Source of the DNA: Anisus vortex | Lineage: Eukaryota > Mollusca > Gastropoda > Planorbidae | Assembly: GCA_949126835.1 (NCBI GenBank) | Contig: OX421500.1 | Coordinates: forward strand, 15,432,681 to 15,496,680 | DNA length: 64,000 nucleotides | Reading direction: 5' to 3' | In this document: one piece after another, positions 20,801 through 33,996 of the stretch | Layout of the letters: every line of letters starts with the position of its first letter | Numbering within the stretch: position 1 is the first letter of the stretch | The notes under the pieces: generated by a model | Told to the model about the DNA's origin: nothing | Databases searched by the model: none | The model's input: the letters and a program-made list of their open reading frames with translations, nothing else | Made by a program: the position numbers and the translations under genes

Positions 20801-23800
20801 GACATGTGTTCACAAAATAGAGTTAGTTTTATATGAAGACCGACATGTGTTCACAAAAAAGAGTTAGTTTTATATGAAGACCGACATGTGTGCACAATAT
20901 AGAGTTAGTTTTATATGAAGACCGACATGTGTTCACAAAATAGAGTTAGTTTTATATGAAGACCAACATGTGTTCACAATATAGAATTAGTTTTATATGA
21001 AGACCGACATGTGTTCACAAAATAGAGTTAGTTTTATATGAACACCGACATGTGTTCACAAAATAGAGTTAGTTTTATATGAAGACCGACATGTGTTCAC
21101 AAAATAGAGTTAGTTTTATATGAAGACCGACATGTGTTCACAATATAGAGTTAGTTTTATATGAAGACCGACATGTGTTCACAATATAGAGTTAGTTTTA
21201 TATAAAGACCGACATGTGTTCACAACATAGAGTTAGTTTTATATAAAGACCGACATGTGTTCTCAATATAGAGTTAGTTTTAAATGAAGACCGACATGTG
21301 TTCACAATATAGAGTTAGTTTTATAAAAAGACCGACATGTGTTCACAACATAGAGTTAGTTTTATATGAAGACCGACATGTGTTCACAATATAGAGTTAG
21401 TTTTATATGAAGACCGACATGTGTTCACAATATAGAGTTAGTTTTATATGAAGACCGACATGTGTTCACAATATAGAGTTAGTTTTATATGAAGACCGAC
21501 ATGTGTTCACAAAATAGAGTTAGTTTTATACGAAGACCGACATGTGTTCACAATATAGAGTTAGTTTTATACGAAGACCGACATGTGTTCACAATATAGA
21601 GTTAGTTTTATATGAAGACCGACATGTGTTCACAAAATATAGTTAGTTTTATATAAAGACCGACATGTGTTCACAAAATAGAGTTAGTTTTATACGAAGA
21701 CCGACATGTGTTCACAAAATAGAGTTAGTTTTATACGAAGACCGACATGTGTTCACAAAATATAGTTAGTTTTATATGAAGACCGACATGTGTTCACAAA
21801 ATATAGTTAGTTTTATATGAAGACCGACATGTGTTCACAAAATAGAGTTAGTTTTATATGAAGACCGACATGTGTTCACAAAATAGAGTTAGTTTTATAT
21901 AAAGACCGACATGTGTTCACAAAATAGAGTTAGTTTTATACGAAGACCGAAATGTGTTCACAAAATAGAGTTAGTTTTATACGAAGACCGACATGTGTTC
22001 ACAAAATAGAGTTAGTTTTATATGAAGACCGACATGTGTTCACAAAATATAGTTAGTTTTATATGAAGACCGACATGTGTTCACAAAATAGAGTTAGTTT
22101 TATACGAAGACCGACATGTGTTCACAATATAGAGTTAGTTTTATACGAAGACCGACATGTGTTCACAATATAGAGTTAATTTTATATGAAGACCGACATG
22201 TGTGCACAATATAGAGTTAGTTTTATACGAAGACCGACATGTGTTCACAATATAGAATTAGTTTTATATGAAGACCGACATGTGTTCACAAAATAGAGTT
22301 AGTTTTATACGAAGACCGACATGTGTTCACAAAATAGAGTTAGTTTTATATGAAGACCGACATGTGTTCACAAAATAGAGTTAGTTTTATACGAAGACCG
22401 ACATGTGTTCACAAAATAGAGTTCGTTTTATACGAAGACCGACATGTGTTCACAAAATGTAGTTAGTTTTATATGAAGACCGACATGTGTTCACAAAATA
22501 GAGTTAGTTTTATACGAAGAGCGACATGTGTTCACAATATAGAGTTAGTTATATATGAAGACCGACATGTGTTCACAATATAGAGTTAGTTATATATGAA
22601 GACCGACATGTGTTCACAAAATAGAGTTAGTTTTATACGAAGACCGACATGTGTTCACAATATAGAGTTAGTTTTATATGAAGACCGACATGTGTTCACA
22701 AAATAGAGTTAGTTTTATACGAAGACCGACATGTGTTCACAATATAGAGTTAGTTTTATACGAAGACCGACATGTGTTCACAATATAGAGTTAGTTTTAT
22801 ATGAAGACCGACATGTGTTCACAAAATATAGTTAGTTTTATATAAAGACCGACATGTGTTCACAAAATAGAGTTAGTTTTATACGAAGACCGACATGTGT
22901 TCACAAAATAGAGTTAGTTTTATACGAAGACCGACATGTGTTCACAAAATATAGTTAGTTTTATATGAAGACCGACATGTGTTCACAAAATATAGTTAGT
23001 TTTATATGAAGACCGACATGTGTTCACAAAATTTAGTTAGTTTTATATGAAGACCGACATGTGTTCACAAAATAGAGTTAGTTTTATATAAAGACCGACA
23101 TGTGTTCACAAAATAGAGTTAGTTTTATACGAAGACCGACATGTGTTCACAAAATAGAGTTAGTTTTATACGAAGACCGACATGTGTTCACAAAATAGAG
23201 TTAGTTTTATATGAAGACCGACATGTGTTCACAAAATATAGTTAGTTTTATATGAAGACCGACATGTGTTCACAAAATAGAGTTAGTTTTATACGAAGAC
23301 CGACATGTGTTCACAATATAGAGTTAGTTTTATACGAAGACCGACATGTGTTCACAATATAGAGTTAGTTTTATATGAAGACCGACATGTGTGCACAATA
23401 TAGAGTTAGTTTTATACGAAGACCGACATGTGTTCACAATATAGAGTTAGTTTTATATGAAGACCGACATGTGTTCACAAAATAGAGTTAGTTTTATACG
23501 AAGACCGACATGTGTTCACAAAATAGAGTTAGTTTTATATGAAGACCGACATGTGTTCACAAAAAAGAGTTAGTTTTATATGAAGACCGACATGTGTGCA
23601 CAATATAGAGTTAGTTTTATATGAAGACCGACATGTGTTCACAAAATAGAGTTAGTTTTATATGAAGACCGACATGTGTTCACAAAATAGAGTTAGTTTT
23701 ATATGAAGACCGACATGTGTTCACAAAATAGAGTTAGTTTTATATAAAGACCGACATGTGTTCACAAAATAGAGTTAGTTTTATACGAAGACCGAAATGT

Positions 23801-26800
23801 GTTCACAAAATAGAGTTAGTTTTATACGAAGACCGACATGTGTTCACAAAATAGAGTTAGTTTTATATGAAGACCGACATGTGTTCACAAAATATAGTTA
23901 GTTTTATATGAAGACCGACATGTGTTCACAAAATAGAGTTAGTTTTATACGAAGACCGACATGTGTTCACAATATAGAGTTAGTTTTATACGAAGACCGA
24001 CATGTGTTCACAATATAGAGTTAATTTTATATGAAGACCGACATGTGTGCACAATATAGAGTTAGTTTTATACGAAGACCGACATGTGTTCACAATATAG
24101 AATTAGTTTTATATGAAGACCGACATGTGTTCACAAAATAGAGTTAGTTTTATACGAAGACCGACATGTGTTCACAAAATAGAGTTAGTTTTATATGAAG
24201 ACCGACATGTGTTCACAAAATAGAGTTAGTTTTATACGAAGACCGACATGTGTTCACAAAATAGAGTTCGTTTTATACGAAGACCGACATGTGTTCACAA
24301 AATGTAGTTAGTTTTATATGAAGACCGACATGTGTTCACAAAATAGAGTTAGTTTTATACGAAGAGCGACATGTGTTCACAATATAGAGTTAGTTATATA
24401 TGAAGACCGACATGTGTTCACAATATAGAGTTAGTTATATATGAAGACCGACATGTGTTCACAAAATAGAGTTAGTTTTATACGAAGACCGACATGTGTT
24501 CACAATATAGAGTTAGTTTTATATGAAGACCGACATGTGTTCACAAAATAGAGTTAGTTTTATACGAAGACCGACATGTGTTCACAATATAGAGTTAGTT
24601 TTATACGAAGACCGACATGTGTTCACAATATAGAGTTAGTTTTATATGAAGACCGACATGTGTTCACAAAATATAGTTAGTTTTATATAAAGACCGACAT
24701 GTGTTCACAAAATAGAGTTAGTTTTATACGAAGACCGACATGTGTTCACAAAATAGAGTTAGTTTTATACGAAGACCGACATGTGTTCACAAAATATAGT
24801 TAGTTTTATATGAAGACCGACATGTGTTCACAAAATATAGTTAGTTTTATATGAAGACCGACATGTGTTCACAAAATTTAGTTAGTTTTATATGAAGACC
24901 GACATGTGTTCACAAAATAGAGTTAGTTTTATATAAAGACCGACATGTGTTCACAAAATAGAGTTAGTTTTATACGAAGACCGACATGTGTTCACAAAAT
25001 AGAGTTAGTTTTATACGAAGACCGACATGTGTTCACAAAATAGAGTTAGTTTTATATGAAGACCGACATGTGTTCACAAAATATAGTTAGTTTTATATGA
25101 AGACCGACATGTGTTCACAAAATAGAGTTAGTTTTATACGAAGACCGACATGTGTTCACAATATAGAGTTAGTTTTATACGAAGACCGACATGTGTTCAC
25201 AATATAGAGTTAGTTTTATATGAAGACCGACATGTGTGCACAATATAGAGTTAGTTTTATACGAAGACCGACATGTGTTCACAATATAGAGTTAGTTTTA
25301 TATGAAGACCGACATGTGTTCACAAAATAGAGTTAGTTTTATACGAAGACCGACATGTGTTCACAAAATAGAGTTAGTTTTATATGAAGACCGACATGTG
25401 TTCACAAAAAAGAGTTAGTTTTATATGAAGACCGACATGTGTGCACAATATAGAGTTAGTTTTATATGAAGACCGACATGTGTTCACAAAATAGAGTTAG
25501 TTTTATATGAAGACCAACATGTGTTCACAATATAGAATTAGTTTTATATGAAGACCGACATGTGTTCACAAAATAGAGTTAGTTTTATATGAACACCGAC
25601 ATGTGTTCACAAAATAGAGTTAGTTTTATATGAAGACCGACATGTGTTCACAAAATAGAGTTAGTTTTATATGAAGACCGACATGTGTTCACAATATAGA
25701 GTTAGTTTTATATGAAGACCGACATGTGTTCACAATATAGAGTTAGTTTTATATAAAGACCGACATGTGTTCACAACATAGAGTTAGTTTTATATAAAGA
25801 CCGACATGTGTTCTCAATATAGAGTTAGTTTTAAATGAAGACCGACATGTGTTCACAATATAGAGTTAGTTTTATAAAAAGACCGACATGTGTTCACAAC
25901 ATAGAGTTAGTTTTATATGAAGACCGACATGTGTTCACAATATAGAGTTAGTTTTATATGAAGACCGACATGTGTTCACAATATAGAGTTAGTTTTATAT
26001 GAAGACCGACATGTGTTCACAATATAGAGTTAGTTTTATATGAAGACCGACATGTGTTCACAAAATAGAGTTAGTTTTATACGAAGACCGACATGTGTTC
26101 ACAATATAGAGTTAGTTTTATACGAAGACCGACATGTGTTCACAATATAGAGTTAGTTTTATATGAAGACCGACATGTGTTCACAAAATATAGTTAGTTT
26201 TATATAAAGACCGACATGTGTTCACAAAATAGAGTTAGTTTTATACGAAGACCGACATGTGTTCACAAAATAGAGTTAGTTTTATACGAAGACCGACATG
26301 TGTTCACAAAATATAGTTAGTTTTATATGAAGACCGACATGTGTTCACAAAATAGAGTTAGTTTTATACGAAGACCGACATGTGTTCACAAAATAGAGTT
26401 AGTTTTATACGAAGACCGACATGTGTTCACAAAATAGAGTTAGTTTTATATGAAGACCGACATGTGTTCACAAAATATAGTTAGTTTTATATGAAGACCG
26501 ACATGTGTTCACAAAATAGAGTTAGTTTTATACGAAGACCGACATGTGTTCACAATATAGAGTTAGTTTTATACGAAGACCGACATGTGTTCACAATATA
26601 GAGTTAGTTTTATATGAAGACCGACATGTGTGCACAATATAGAGTTAGTTTTATACGAAGACCGACATGTGTTCACAATATAGAGTTAGTTTTATATGAA
26701 GACCGACATGTGTTCACAAAATAGAGTTAGTTTTATACGAAGACCGACATGTGTTCACAAAATAGAGTTAGTTTTATATGAAGACCGACATGTGTTCACA

Positions 26801-28456
26801 AAAAAGAGTTAGTTTTATATGAAGACCGACATGTGTGCACAATATAGAGTTAGTTTTATATGAAGACCGACATGTGTTCACAAAATAGAGTTAGTTTTAT
26901 ATGAAGACCAACATGTGTTCACAATATAGAATTAGTTTTATATGAAGACCGACATGTGTTCACAAAATAGAGTTAGTTTTATATGAACACCGACATGTGT
27001 TCACAATATAGAGTTAGTTTTATATGAAGACCGACATGTGTTCACAAAATAGAGTTAGTTTTATATGAAGACCGACATGTGTTCACAATATAGAGTTAGT
27101 TTTATATGAAGACCGACATGTGTTCACAATATAGAGTTAGTTTTATATAAAGACCGACATGTGTTCTCAATATAGAGTTAGTTTTAAATGAAGACCGACA
27201 TGTGTTCACAATATAGAGTTAGTTTTATAAAAAGACCGACATGTGTTCACAACATAGAGTTAGTTTTATATGAAGACCGACATGTGTTCACAATATAGAG
27301 TTAGTTTTATATGAAGACCGACATGTGTTCACAATATAGAGTTAGTTTTATATGAAGACCGACATGTGTTCACAATATAGAGTTAGTTTTATATGAAGAC
27401 AGACATGTGTTCACAATATAGAGTTAGTTTTATATGAAGACCGACATGTGTTCACAACATAGAGTTAGTTTTATATGAAGACCGACATGTGTACAATATA
27501 GATTTAGTTTTATATGAAGACCGACATGTGTTCACAATATAGATTTAGTTTTATATGAAGACCGACATGTGTTCACAATATAGAGTTAGTTTTATATGAA
27601 GACCGACATGTGTTCACAATATAGAGTTAGTTTTATATGAAGACCGACATGTGTTCACAATATAGAGTTAGTTTTATATGAAGACCGACATGTGTTCACA
27701 ATATAGAGTTAGTTTTATATGAAGACCGACATGTGTTCACAAAATAGAGTTAGTTTTATATGAAGACCGACATGTGTTCACAATATAGATTTAGTTTTAT
27801 ATGAAGACCGACATGTGTTCACAATATAGATTTAGTTTTATATGAAGACCGACATGTGTTCACAATATAGAGTTAGTTTTATATGAAGACCGACATGTGT
27901 TCACAATATAGAGTTAGTTTTATATGAAGACCGACATGTGTTCACAAAATAGAGTTAGTTTTATATGAAGACCGACATGTGTTCACAATATAGAGTTAGT
28001 TTTATATGGAGACCGACATGTGTTCACAACATAGAGTTAGTTTTATATGAAGACCGACATGTGTACAATATAGATTTAGTTTTATATGAAGACCGACATG
28101 TGTTCACAATATAGAGTTTGTTTTATATGAAGACCGGCATGTGTTCACAATATAGAGTTAGTTTTATATAAAGACCGGCATGTGTTCACAATATAGAGTT
28201 AGTTTTATATGAAGACTGACATGTGTTCACAATATAGAGTTAGTTTTATATGAAGACCGACATGTGTTCACAATATAGAGTTAGTTTTATATGAAGACCG
28301 ACATGTGTTCACAATATAGAGTTAGTTTTATATGAAGACCGACATGTGTTCACAATATAGAGTTAGTTTTATATGAAGACCGACATGTGTTCACAATATA
28401 GAGTTAGTTTTATATGAAGACCGACATGTGTTCACAATATAGAGTTAGTTTTATAA
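14885..28456 (+). repeat. 13.6-kb satellite array, 41-bp monomer, with higher-order repeats
   Basis: There are about 330 head-to-tail monomers of 41 bp: GAAGACCGACATGTGTTCAC followed by AATATAGAGTTAGTTTTATA and T. Variants include CCGGCATG (mainly both edges), AAAATAGAG for AATATAGAG, TACGAAG for TATGAAG, GTGTGCAC, and CAACATAGAG. Rare variants recur at exact multiples of 41: the GTTCTCAAT-bearing unit starts at 18,662, 19,441, 21,245, 25,796 and 27,149, spacings of 779, 1804, 4551 and 1353 (19, 44, 111 and 33 monomers). The GAAGAGCGAC variant recurs after 1804 and 1845. This shows multi-monomer block amplification. Two shortened units with GTGTACAAT occur at about 27,490 and 28,070. No open frame survives, as stop codons recur in every frame. 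Confidence 0.97.
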
Positions 28457-28746
28457 TTTTGAAATTGATGGAGAAAAGAATAACAGAATAAAATGGTAGG
28501 TCTATACAGTAAGAGATCGAGCTTTAGATATTTTTGCACACATATATCAATAAGACTTTTTTTAAATTTCTAAAAAGTATGTTTTGTTTTAATCTTGCTT
28601 AGTTGTGTGTGTATGACTAAGTGTATTGTGTGTGAGTGAGGCAGACAGACAGGGAGAGAGAAGATCTATAATCTTCGCCCACACACAGGTTTATGTAGAG
28701 ACCTATTTAAAATGCTAAGATTGAACTTCATCTGCTATAACTTTAG
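28457..28746. other. Short spacer right of satellite
   Basis: This is non-coding AT-rich DNA with a small GT/GA-rich patch (GTGTGTGAGTGAGGCAGACA) near 28,628. Nothing else was recognised. Confidence 0.4.
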
Positions 28747-29028
28747 CCATAGACACTAATACACATGGACCGCTTGCTTTAGTATTTCTGCTATATGATG
28801 ACTCGAAAGACTGCTTTTCGGAATTTCCGATTAGTTGTTTTCTTTGCACTTCCGTTTTATTGAATCCTTGCGATTTTCTCATTGAAAAATTAAAAATTAA
28901 AATCGAAAGTTCTGTACAGCGGAAACATTTAAGAAACAACGAGGAGCGTAGAAGTAATTTAAAACAGACTTATTGGTATATTATAGCTATAAAAATAGAG
29001 CAAGCAGTCCATCTTATTATAGTCTATG
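28747..29028. mobile_element. MITE, full-length relative of the element at 977-1429
   Basis: The left end CCATAGACACTAATACACAT continuing GGACCGCTTGCTTTAG is matched in inverted orientation by GAGCAAGCAGTCCATCTTAT and TATAGTCTATG at the right. Internal words CTATATGATGACTCGAAA and GATTTTCTCATTGAAAAATT are shared with the first copy. It is about 280 bp with no coding capacity. The small frames that overlap it are chance. Confidence 0.7.
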
Positions 29029-29617
29029 CTTTAGCAAAGAAGGATTTACATACTCTTAAAACCCGATCGCTAAGCAGTAAAAAAAAAATATCAGAAATAG
29101 CCACATTTAGGGGCTTTATTTAAAACTGTGTAGACATACACATGTATTTGTAAAAGTATATGTTTAAATTTTTTTAGTTTCTTCGTTTCATTACTTCTCA
29201 TGTAGAAATTGTAGAATAATACCTTATAGAATATTAAGAATTGAATTGAATTGTTGTATTTCCGACCCATCAACATCGAACGTTACATAAGGCATTTTGT
29301 GTTAAAGTTGGTGTCTGGTTTTTCTTGTATACATTTTATTTTTCTTATATCTGTATATTCTGCAGTACAGTGTGATGTCGTTAATATAGTTTATTATATA
29401 TTTTGGTTTAATTTTGCTGAAAAGTTCATGAAGAGTTCTACAGTAATGGTATTTACGTCGAATTTCACTAAATTTATTGCATTCCAACAAAATGTGAGAA
29501 ACTGTTAAGTTGACATTGCAGAAAGCACGTCATATTGGGGCCGTTTCTCGTTTTAAGAGAAAATAATTTGTTAGTATTGTATGTAATGTATGTAATCTGC
29601 ATATAATAACTTAGTAC
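29029..29617. other. Unassigned AT-rich segment with a small open frame
   Basis: An open plus-strand stretch at 29,251-29,508 contains FAEKFMKSSTVMVFTSNFTK and looks somewhat protein-like, but it lacks support: there is no recognisable family, splice context or second copy in the window. It could be a degraded exon. I do not call it a gene. Confidence 0.25.
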
Positions 29618-29747
29618 TTTCGAATTAAGATTAAAATCGAAAGTTGCATAGAGCGGAAGTATTTTGCAGTACGTGTTATTTGGTGTGCACCGAAAACACG
29701 ATTTTTGAGCTATAAAAATAGCGCAAGCGGTCCTCTTATTATAGTCT
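29618..29747. mobile_element. Partial MITE copy (right half)
   Basis: It shares AAAATCGAAAGTT, AGAGCGGAA, GCAAGCGGTCC and TCTTATTATAGTC with the MITE copies at 977-1429 and 28,747-29,028. The left end is missing. Only the right terminal inverted repeat is visible. Confidence 0.6.
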
Positions 29748-30520
29748 TTCTTACTACGTCATATGTCTATACTCTCAAAACCAAGTCATTAAGCGTTCCA
29801 ATACATACATACATACACAGATTTCTTCGGGTAATTATTATGTAGATATATATATTTTTTTACAAACTCGCGGTTATTACAAAAAGCTAATAATTAAAAA
29901 TAGGTTTGTCTAAAACTGTTAAATAAATTCACCAAATGATTGTCCTAACAGTCAATAACAGAAAATAACGTATTCATTATATTAATAATTAAAGCGTTAC
30001 ATCAGTATAACATGAAATTAAAAAAAAAAGATGGAGGCTGTGCGCAGCTTGCACACACAAGCAAAAGAATTCAATGTTTACAAAGACAAAAGGCGAGACT
30101 ATAGTTTCTGTACTTTCTTTCTATTTTGTATTACCGGTGAATTTTATGAATAAATATTGACTCCTTTTAAAATGTAATAGGAGATCGCAAGTGTAAATGA
30201 ATGACTACATATTAATATAACTAGATTTGGTTTGTCTCAGTCAAGGAAACTGTTTTTTTTTTTTTCATGAATAAGTATTGAAAAAAATAATCTGAAAGAG
30301 AAACTTGGATTTTTTTAAACATTTGACTTTACCATTAAAAACAAAAAAAACTAATTTCATTTTTAAATAATGTGTATGTAAATTGGTAGATAGACTTATA
30401 ATAATTATTTCATTATAAAAGCATATATGTGTTAGAAATTTTTTTTTCATCTCTAACATTTAACGATTTTCTGAAACTTGTTTTTAAATTGTGTGCTTAT
30501 AGCTACATCATATCATATCA
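29748..30520. other. AT-rich spacer, nothing recognised
   Basis: No supported gene is present. There is a short CATACATACATAC run near 29,805. The rest is AT-rich unique-looking DNA up to the AT microsatellite that borders the Helitron-like array. Confidence 0.4.
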
Positions 30521-30527
30521 TTTATAT

Positions 30528-30531
<4 letters not shown>

Positions 30532-30566
<35 letters not shown>
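30532..30566. repeat. (AT)n microsatellite
   Basis: An uninterrupted AT dinucleotide run immediately precedes the first Helitron-like unit. Such AT tracts are plausible insertion targets for these elements. Confidence 0.85.
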
Positions 30567-30569
<3 letters not shown>

Positions 30570-30570
<1 letters not shown>

Positions 30571-30589
30571 CTCAAAAGGAATATGTATG

Positions 30590-30684
<95 letters not shown>

Positions 30685-32281
30685 GTATGTACATACCGCA
30701 TAATCTTTTTAAATACTGGACATAAAAACGTGAAATTTGCTACAAATATTCTTTGCGTTACGGCGGTGAACACTGTCAAGGTTTAAAAAAAATTAAAATG
30801 ACCGCAGTGGTCAGTTTGGTCAAAAAACGTGAAAAAAACACAACTTTTGATTCACATTGTCTTTGCCAGTTCAACTTTTTATAGTTTTTCGTCACAAAGT
30901 TAGAAAAAAAAAGGATGCGCTGAGATTATTTTTATGACGTCATCAATCTTTGCGCATGGATTTTATAGCAATGAAGGGACATTTTTCATTCATGTTTAAA
31001 TTGACGTCATCAAACTATGTGCATGGATTTTATTATCTCAACTCAATGACGGGAACAAATTTTTTTTCATGTTTAAATTGTCTACGTGCCGTAAACAACA
31101 TAAATTCTTTACACTACCAATACTGTAGTTGATTTTCTTAATCTATCACTACTTTGATACTTTACACTATGAATACATGACTTAAAGCTAATTAATAATT
31201 TAAAACTTTACAAACATAGGACAAAGCAAATAGATTTAGCATTTTTTTTCTGTTTTCGGAAGTAATACCGACGCATTACTAAGCTTATTTAAACGCAGTG
31301 GTCCTGGTTACACTCTATATTTAAGCTTATAATTATATGGCGTCATCAAATTTTGCGTATTTATGCGTTTAAGAAGTTTTGTTTTAATTTGCGTCGTAAT
31401 TTGTAGAATGCAATATTTAAATGGTTTAATATACCGGAAAATACTTTATCCCCGCTTAACACTATTGCTTATAACTCCATGGGTTATTTTATCCAGTTCC
31501 GAGAACTGGGCACCTTTAGGCTTTTCGCCTTGGTAACGGCCATTGGTTAAATTACCGGGCACTGTTTAAATTACCGGGCAATGTTTATAATACCGGGCAA
31601 TGTTTAAATTACCGGGCAATGTTTAAATTACCGGGCAATTTTTAAATTACCGGGCAATGTTTATAATACCGGGCAATGTTTAAATTACCGGGCAATGTTT
31701 AAATTACCGGGCAATGTTTATATTACCGGGCAATGTTTAATTTGCCGGGCAATGTTCAAATTGCCGGAACTAACTTTTTAAAGTTTTAATTCGTGTCGTA
31801 TACGTTTTATAAACATTATTTCATATGGGTTTCATTTGTTATTGTTTTACATGTTGTATAGAAAATTTAATTCTAAGTTTGCTTCCAAAGCAACAATAAA
31901 TAAATAAATAGCAAATAAACAAAAACAATACAACATAGGTCTGCGACTTAATGTTTGTCGTAAAAAAATATATCAAACAATCATTAAAAAAAATTAAAGT
32001 ACTGTCGAATGTTCTTTATCAATGAATAGAACAAAATATATTCACGTTTTAATTTGCGTCATAATTTATAGCGGGCAATTTTTAAATTGTTATAATGGGT
32101 AATGATTTTAACGGGTAATTTATGTTGTAGCGGGCAAATAAAAAATTACCTCACGTTTAAATTCGTGTCGTAGGTCATGCGGGCAATCTCATTATAACTG
32201 CCTGAGTAGTTAGAGTGTATGTAAACATAACTTTTAGCCGGTTCAAAGGACCGGGCACATAACGGCTTGTATAGATATAAA
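30570..32281 (+). mobile_element. Helitron-like non-autonomous unit 1
   Basis: It starts TCTCAAAAGGAATATG, followed by a (CTGG)n core at 30,592-30,684, the 14-bp palindrome GGTATGTACATACC, conserved unique sequence with two TGACGTCA sites, a 19-bp subrepeat tract (TTTAAATTACCGGGCAATG, 31,552-31,760) and a 3' part with a CCGGTTCAAAGGACCGG stem-loop. There is no Rep/helicase coding. The structure (5' block, microsatellite, tandem core, 3' hairpin) resembles Helentron/DINE-1-type elements; assignment is inferred. Confidence 0.6.
30592..30684 (+). repeat. (CTGG)n microsatellite in unit 1
   Basis: There are more than 20 perfect CTGG tetramers. The same core has six repeats in unit 2 (32,303-32,330) and one in unit 3 (34,021), so this tract varies strongly between otherwise similar units. 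Overlapping frames of Trp-Leu-Ala-Gly repeats are artefacts of the tetramer. Confidence 0.95.
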
Positions 32282-32301
32282 TCTCAAAAGGAATATGTAT
32301 G

Positions 32302-32332
<31 letters not shown>

Positions 32333-33996
32333 GTATGTACATACCGCATAATCTTTTTTAATTCTGGACATAAAAACGTGAAATTTGCTACAAATATTCT
32401 TTGCGTTACGGCGGTGAACACTGTCAAGGTTTTAAAAAAATTAAAATGACCGCAGTGGTCAGTTTGGTCAAAAAACGCGAATAAAACACAACTTTTGATT
32501 CACATTGTCTTTGCCAGTACAACTTTTTATAGTTTTTCGTCACAAGGTTAGAAAAAAAAGGATGCGCTGAGATTATTTTTATGACGTCATCAATCTTTGC
32601 GCATGGATTTTATAGCAATGAAGGGACATTTTTCATTCATGTTTAAATTGACGTCATCAAACTATGTGCATGGATTTTTATCTCAATTCAATGACGGGAA
32701 CAAATTTTCTTCATGTTTAAATTGTCTACGTGCCGTAAACAACATAAATTCTTTACACTACCAATACTGTAGTTGATTTTCTTAATCTATCACTACTTTA
32801 ATACTTTACACTGTGAATACATGACTTAAAGCTAATTAATAATTTAAAACTTTACAAACATAGGACAAAGCAAATAGATATAGTATTTTTTTTTCTGTAT
32901 CGGGAAGTAATACCGACGCCTTATTAAGCATATTTAAACGCAGTGGTCCTGGTTACACTCTATATTTAAGCTTATAATTATATGGCGTCATCAAATTTTG
33001 CGTATTTATGCGTTTAAGAAGTTGTTTTAATTTGCGTCGTAATTTGTAGAATGCAATATTTAAATGGAAGACTATTGTTTATAACTCCATGGGTTACTTT
33101 ATCCAGTTCCGAGAACTGGGCACCTTTAGGCTTATCGCCTTGGTAACGGCCATTGTTTAAATTACCGGGCAGTGTTTAAATTACCGGGCAATGTTTATAA
33201 TACTGGGCAATGTTTAAATTACCGGGCAATGTTTAAATTACCGGGCAATGTTTAAATTACCGGGCAATGTTTAAATTACCGGGCAATGTTTATAATACCG
33301 GGCAATGTTTAAATTGCCGGGTAATGTTTAAATTACCGGGCAATGTTTAAATTACCGGGCAATGTTTAAATTACCGGGCAATGTTTAAATTACCGGGCAA
33401 TGTTTAAAATACCGGGCAATGTTTATATAACCGGGCAATGTTTAATTTGCCGGGCAATGTTCGAATTGCCGGAACTAACTTTTTAAAGTTTTAATTCGTG
33501 TCGTATACGTTTTATAAACATTATTTCATATGGGTTTCATTTGTTATTGTTTTACATGTTGAATAGAAAATTTAATTCTAAGTTTGCTTCCAAAGCAACA
33601 ATAAATAAATAAATAGCAAATAAACAAAAACAACACAACATAGGTCTGCGACTTAATGTTTGTCGTAAAAAAAATATATCAAACAATCATTAAAAAAAAA
33701 AAAAAAGTACTGTCGAATGTTCTTTATCAATGAATAGAACAAAATATATTCATGTTTTAATTTGCGTCGTAATTTATAGCGGGCAATTTTGTAATTGTTA
33801 TAATGGGTGATGAGTAATGATTTGAACGGGTAATTCATGTTGTAGCGGGCAAATAAAAAATTACCTCACGTTTAAATTCGTGTCGTAGGTCATGCGGGCA
33901 ATCTCATTATAACTGCCTGAGTAGTTAGAGTGTATGTAAACATAACTTTTAGCCGGTTCGGAGGACCGGGCACATAACGGCTTGTATATATATAAA
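32282..33996 (+). mobile_element. Helitron-like non-autonomous unit 2 (tandem)
   Basis: This is a near-identical direct copy of unit 1, joined head-to-tail at GGCTTGTATAGATATAAATC. Its 19-bp subrepeat tract is longer (33,155-33,470, about 16 units). It lacks a short segment present in the other units (ATACCGGAAAATACTTTATC, after 33,065). Two TGACGTCA sites lie at 32,582 and 32,649. Confidence 0.65.

Noticed and set aside
14885..28456. Possible CRISPR-like array
   Set aside because: Units are contiguous with no unique spacers, the monomer is 41 bp with point variants, and the context is eukaryotic. It is a satellite.
29251..29508. 85-codon plus-strand frame containing KSSTVMVFTSNFTK
   Set aside because: It looks protein-like but has no recognised family, splice context or second copy. 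Not called as a gene.
30429..30786. Open frames made of Trp-Leu-Ala-Gly (plus) or Pro-Ala-Ser-Gln (minus) repeats
   Set aside because: They are by-products of the CTGG tetramer, and the repeat number varies between the three tandem units.
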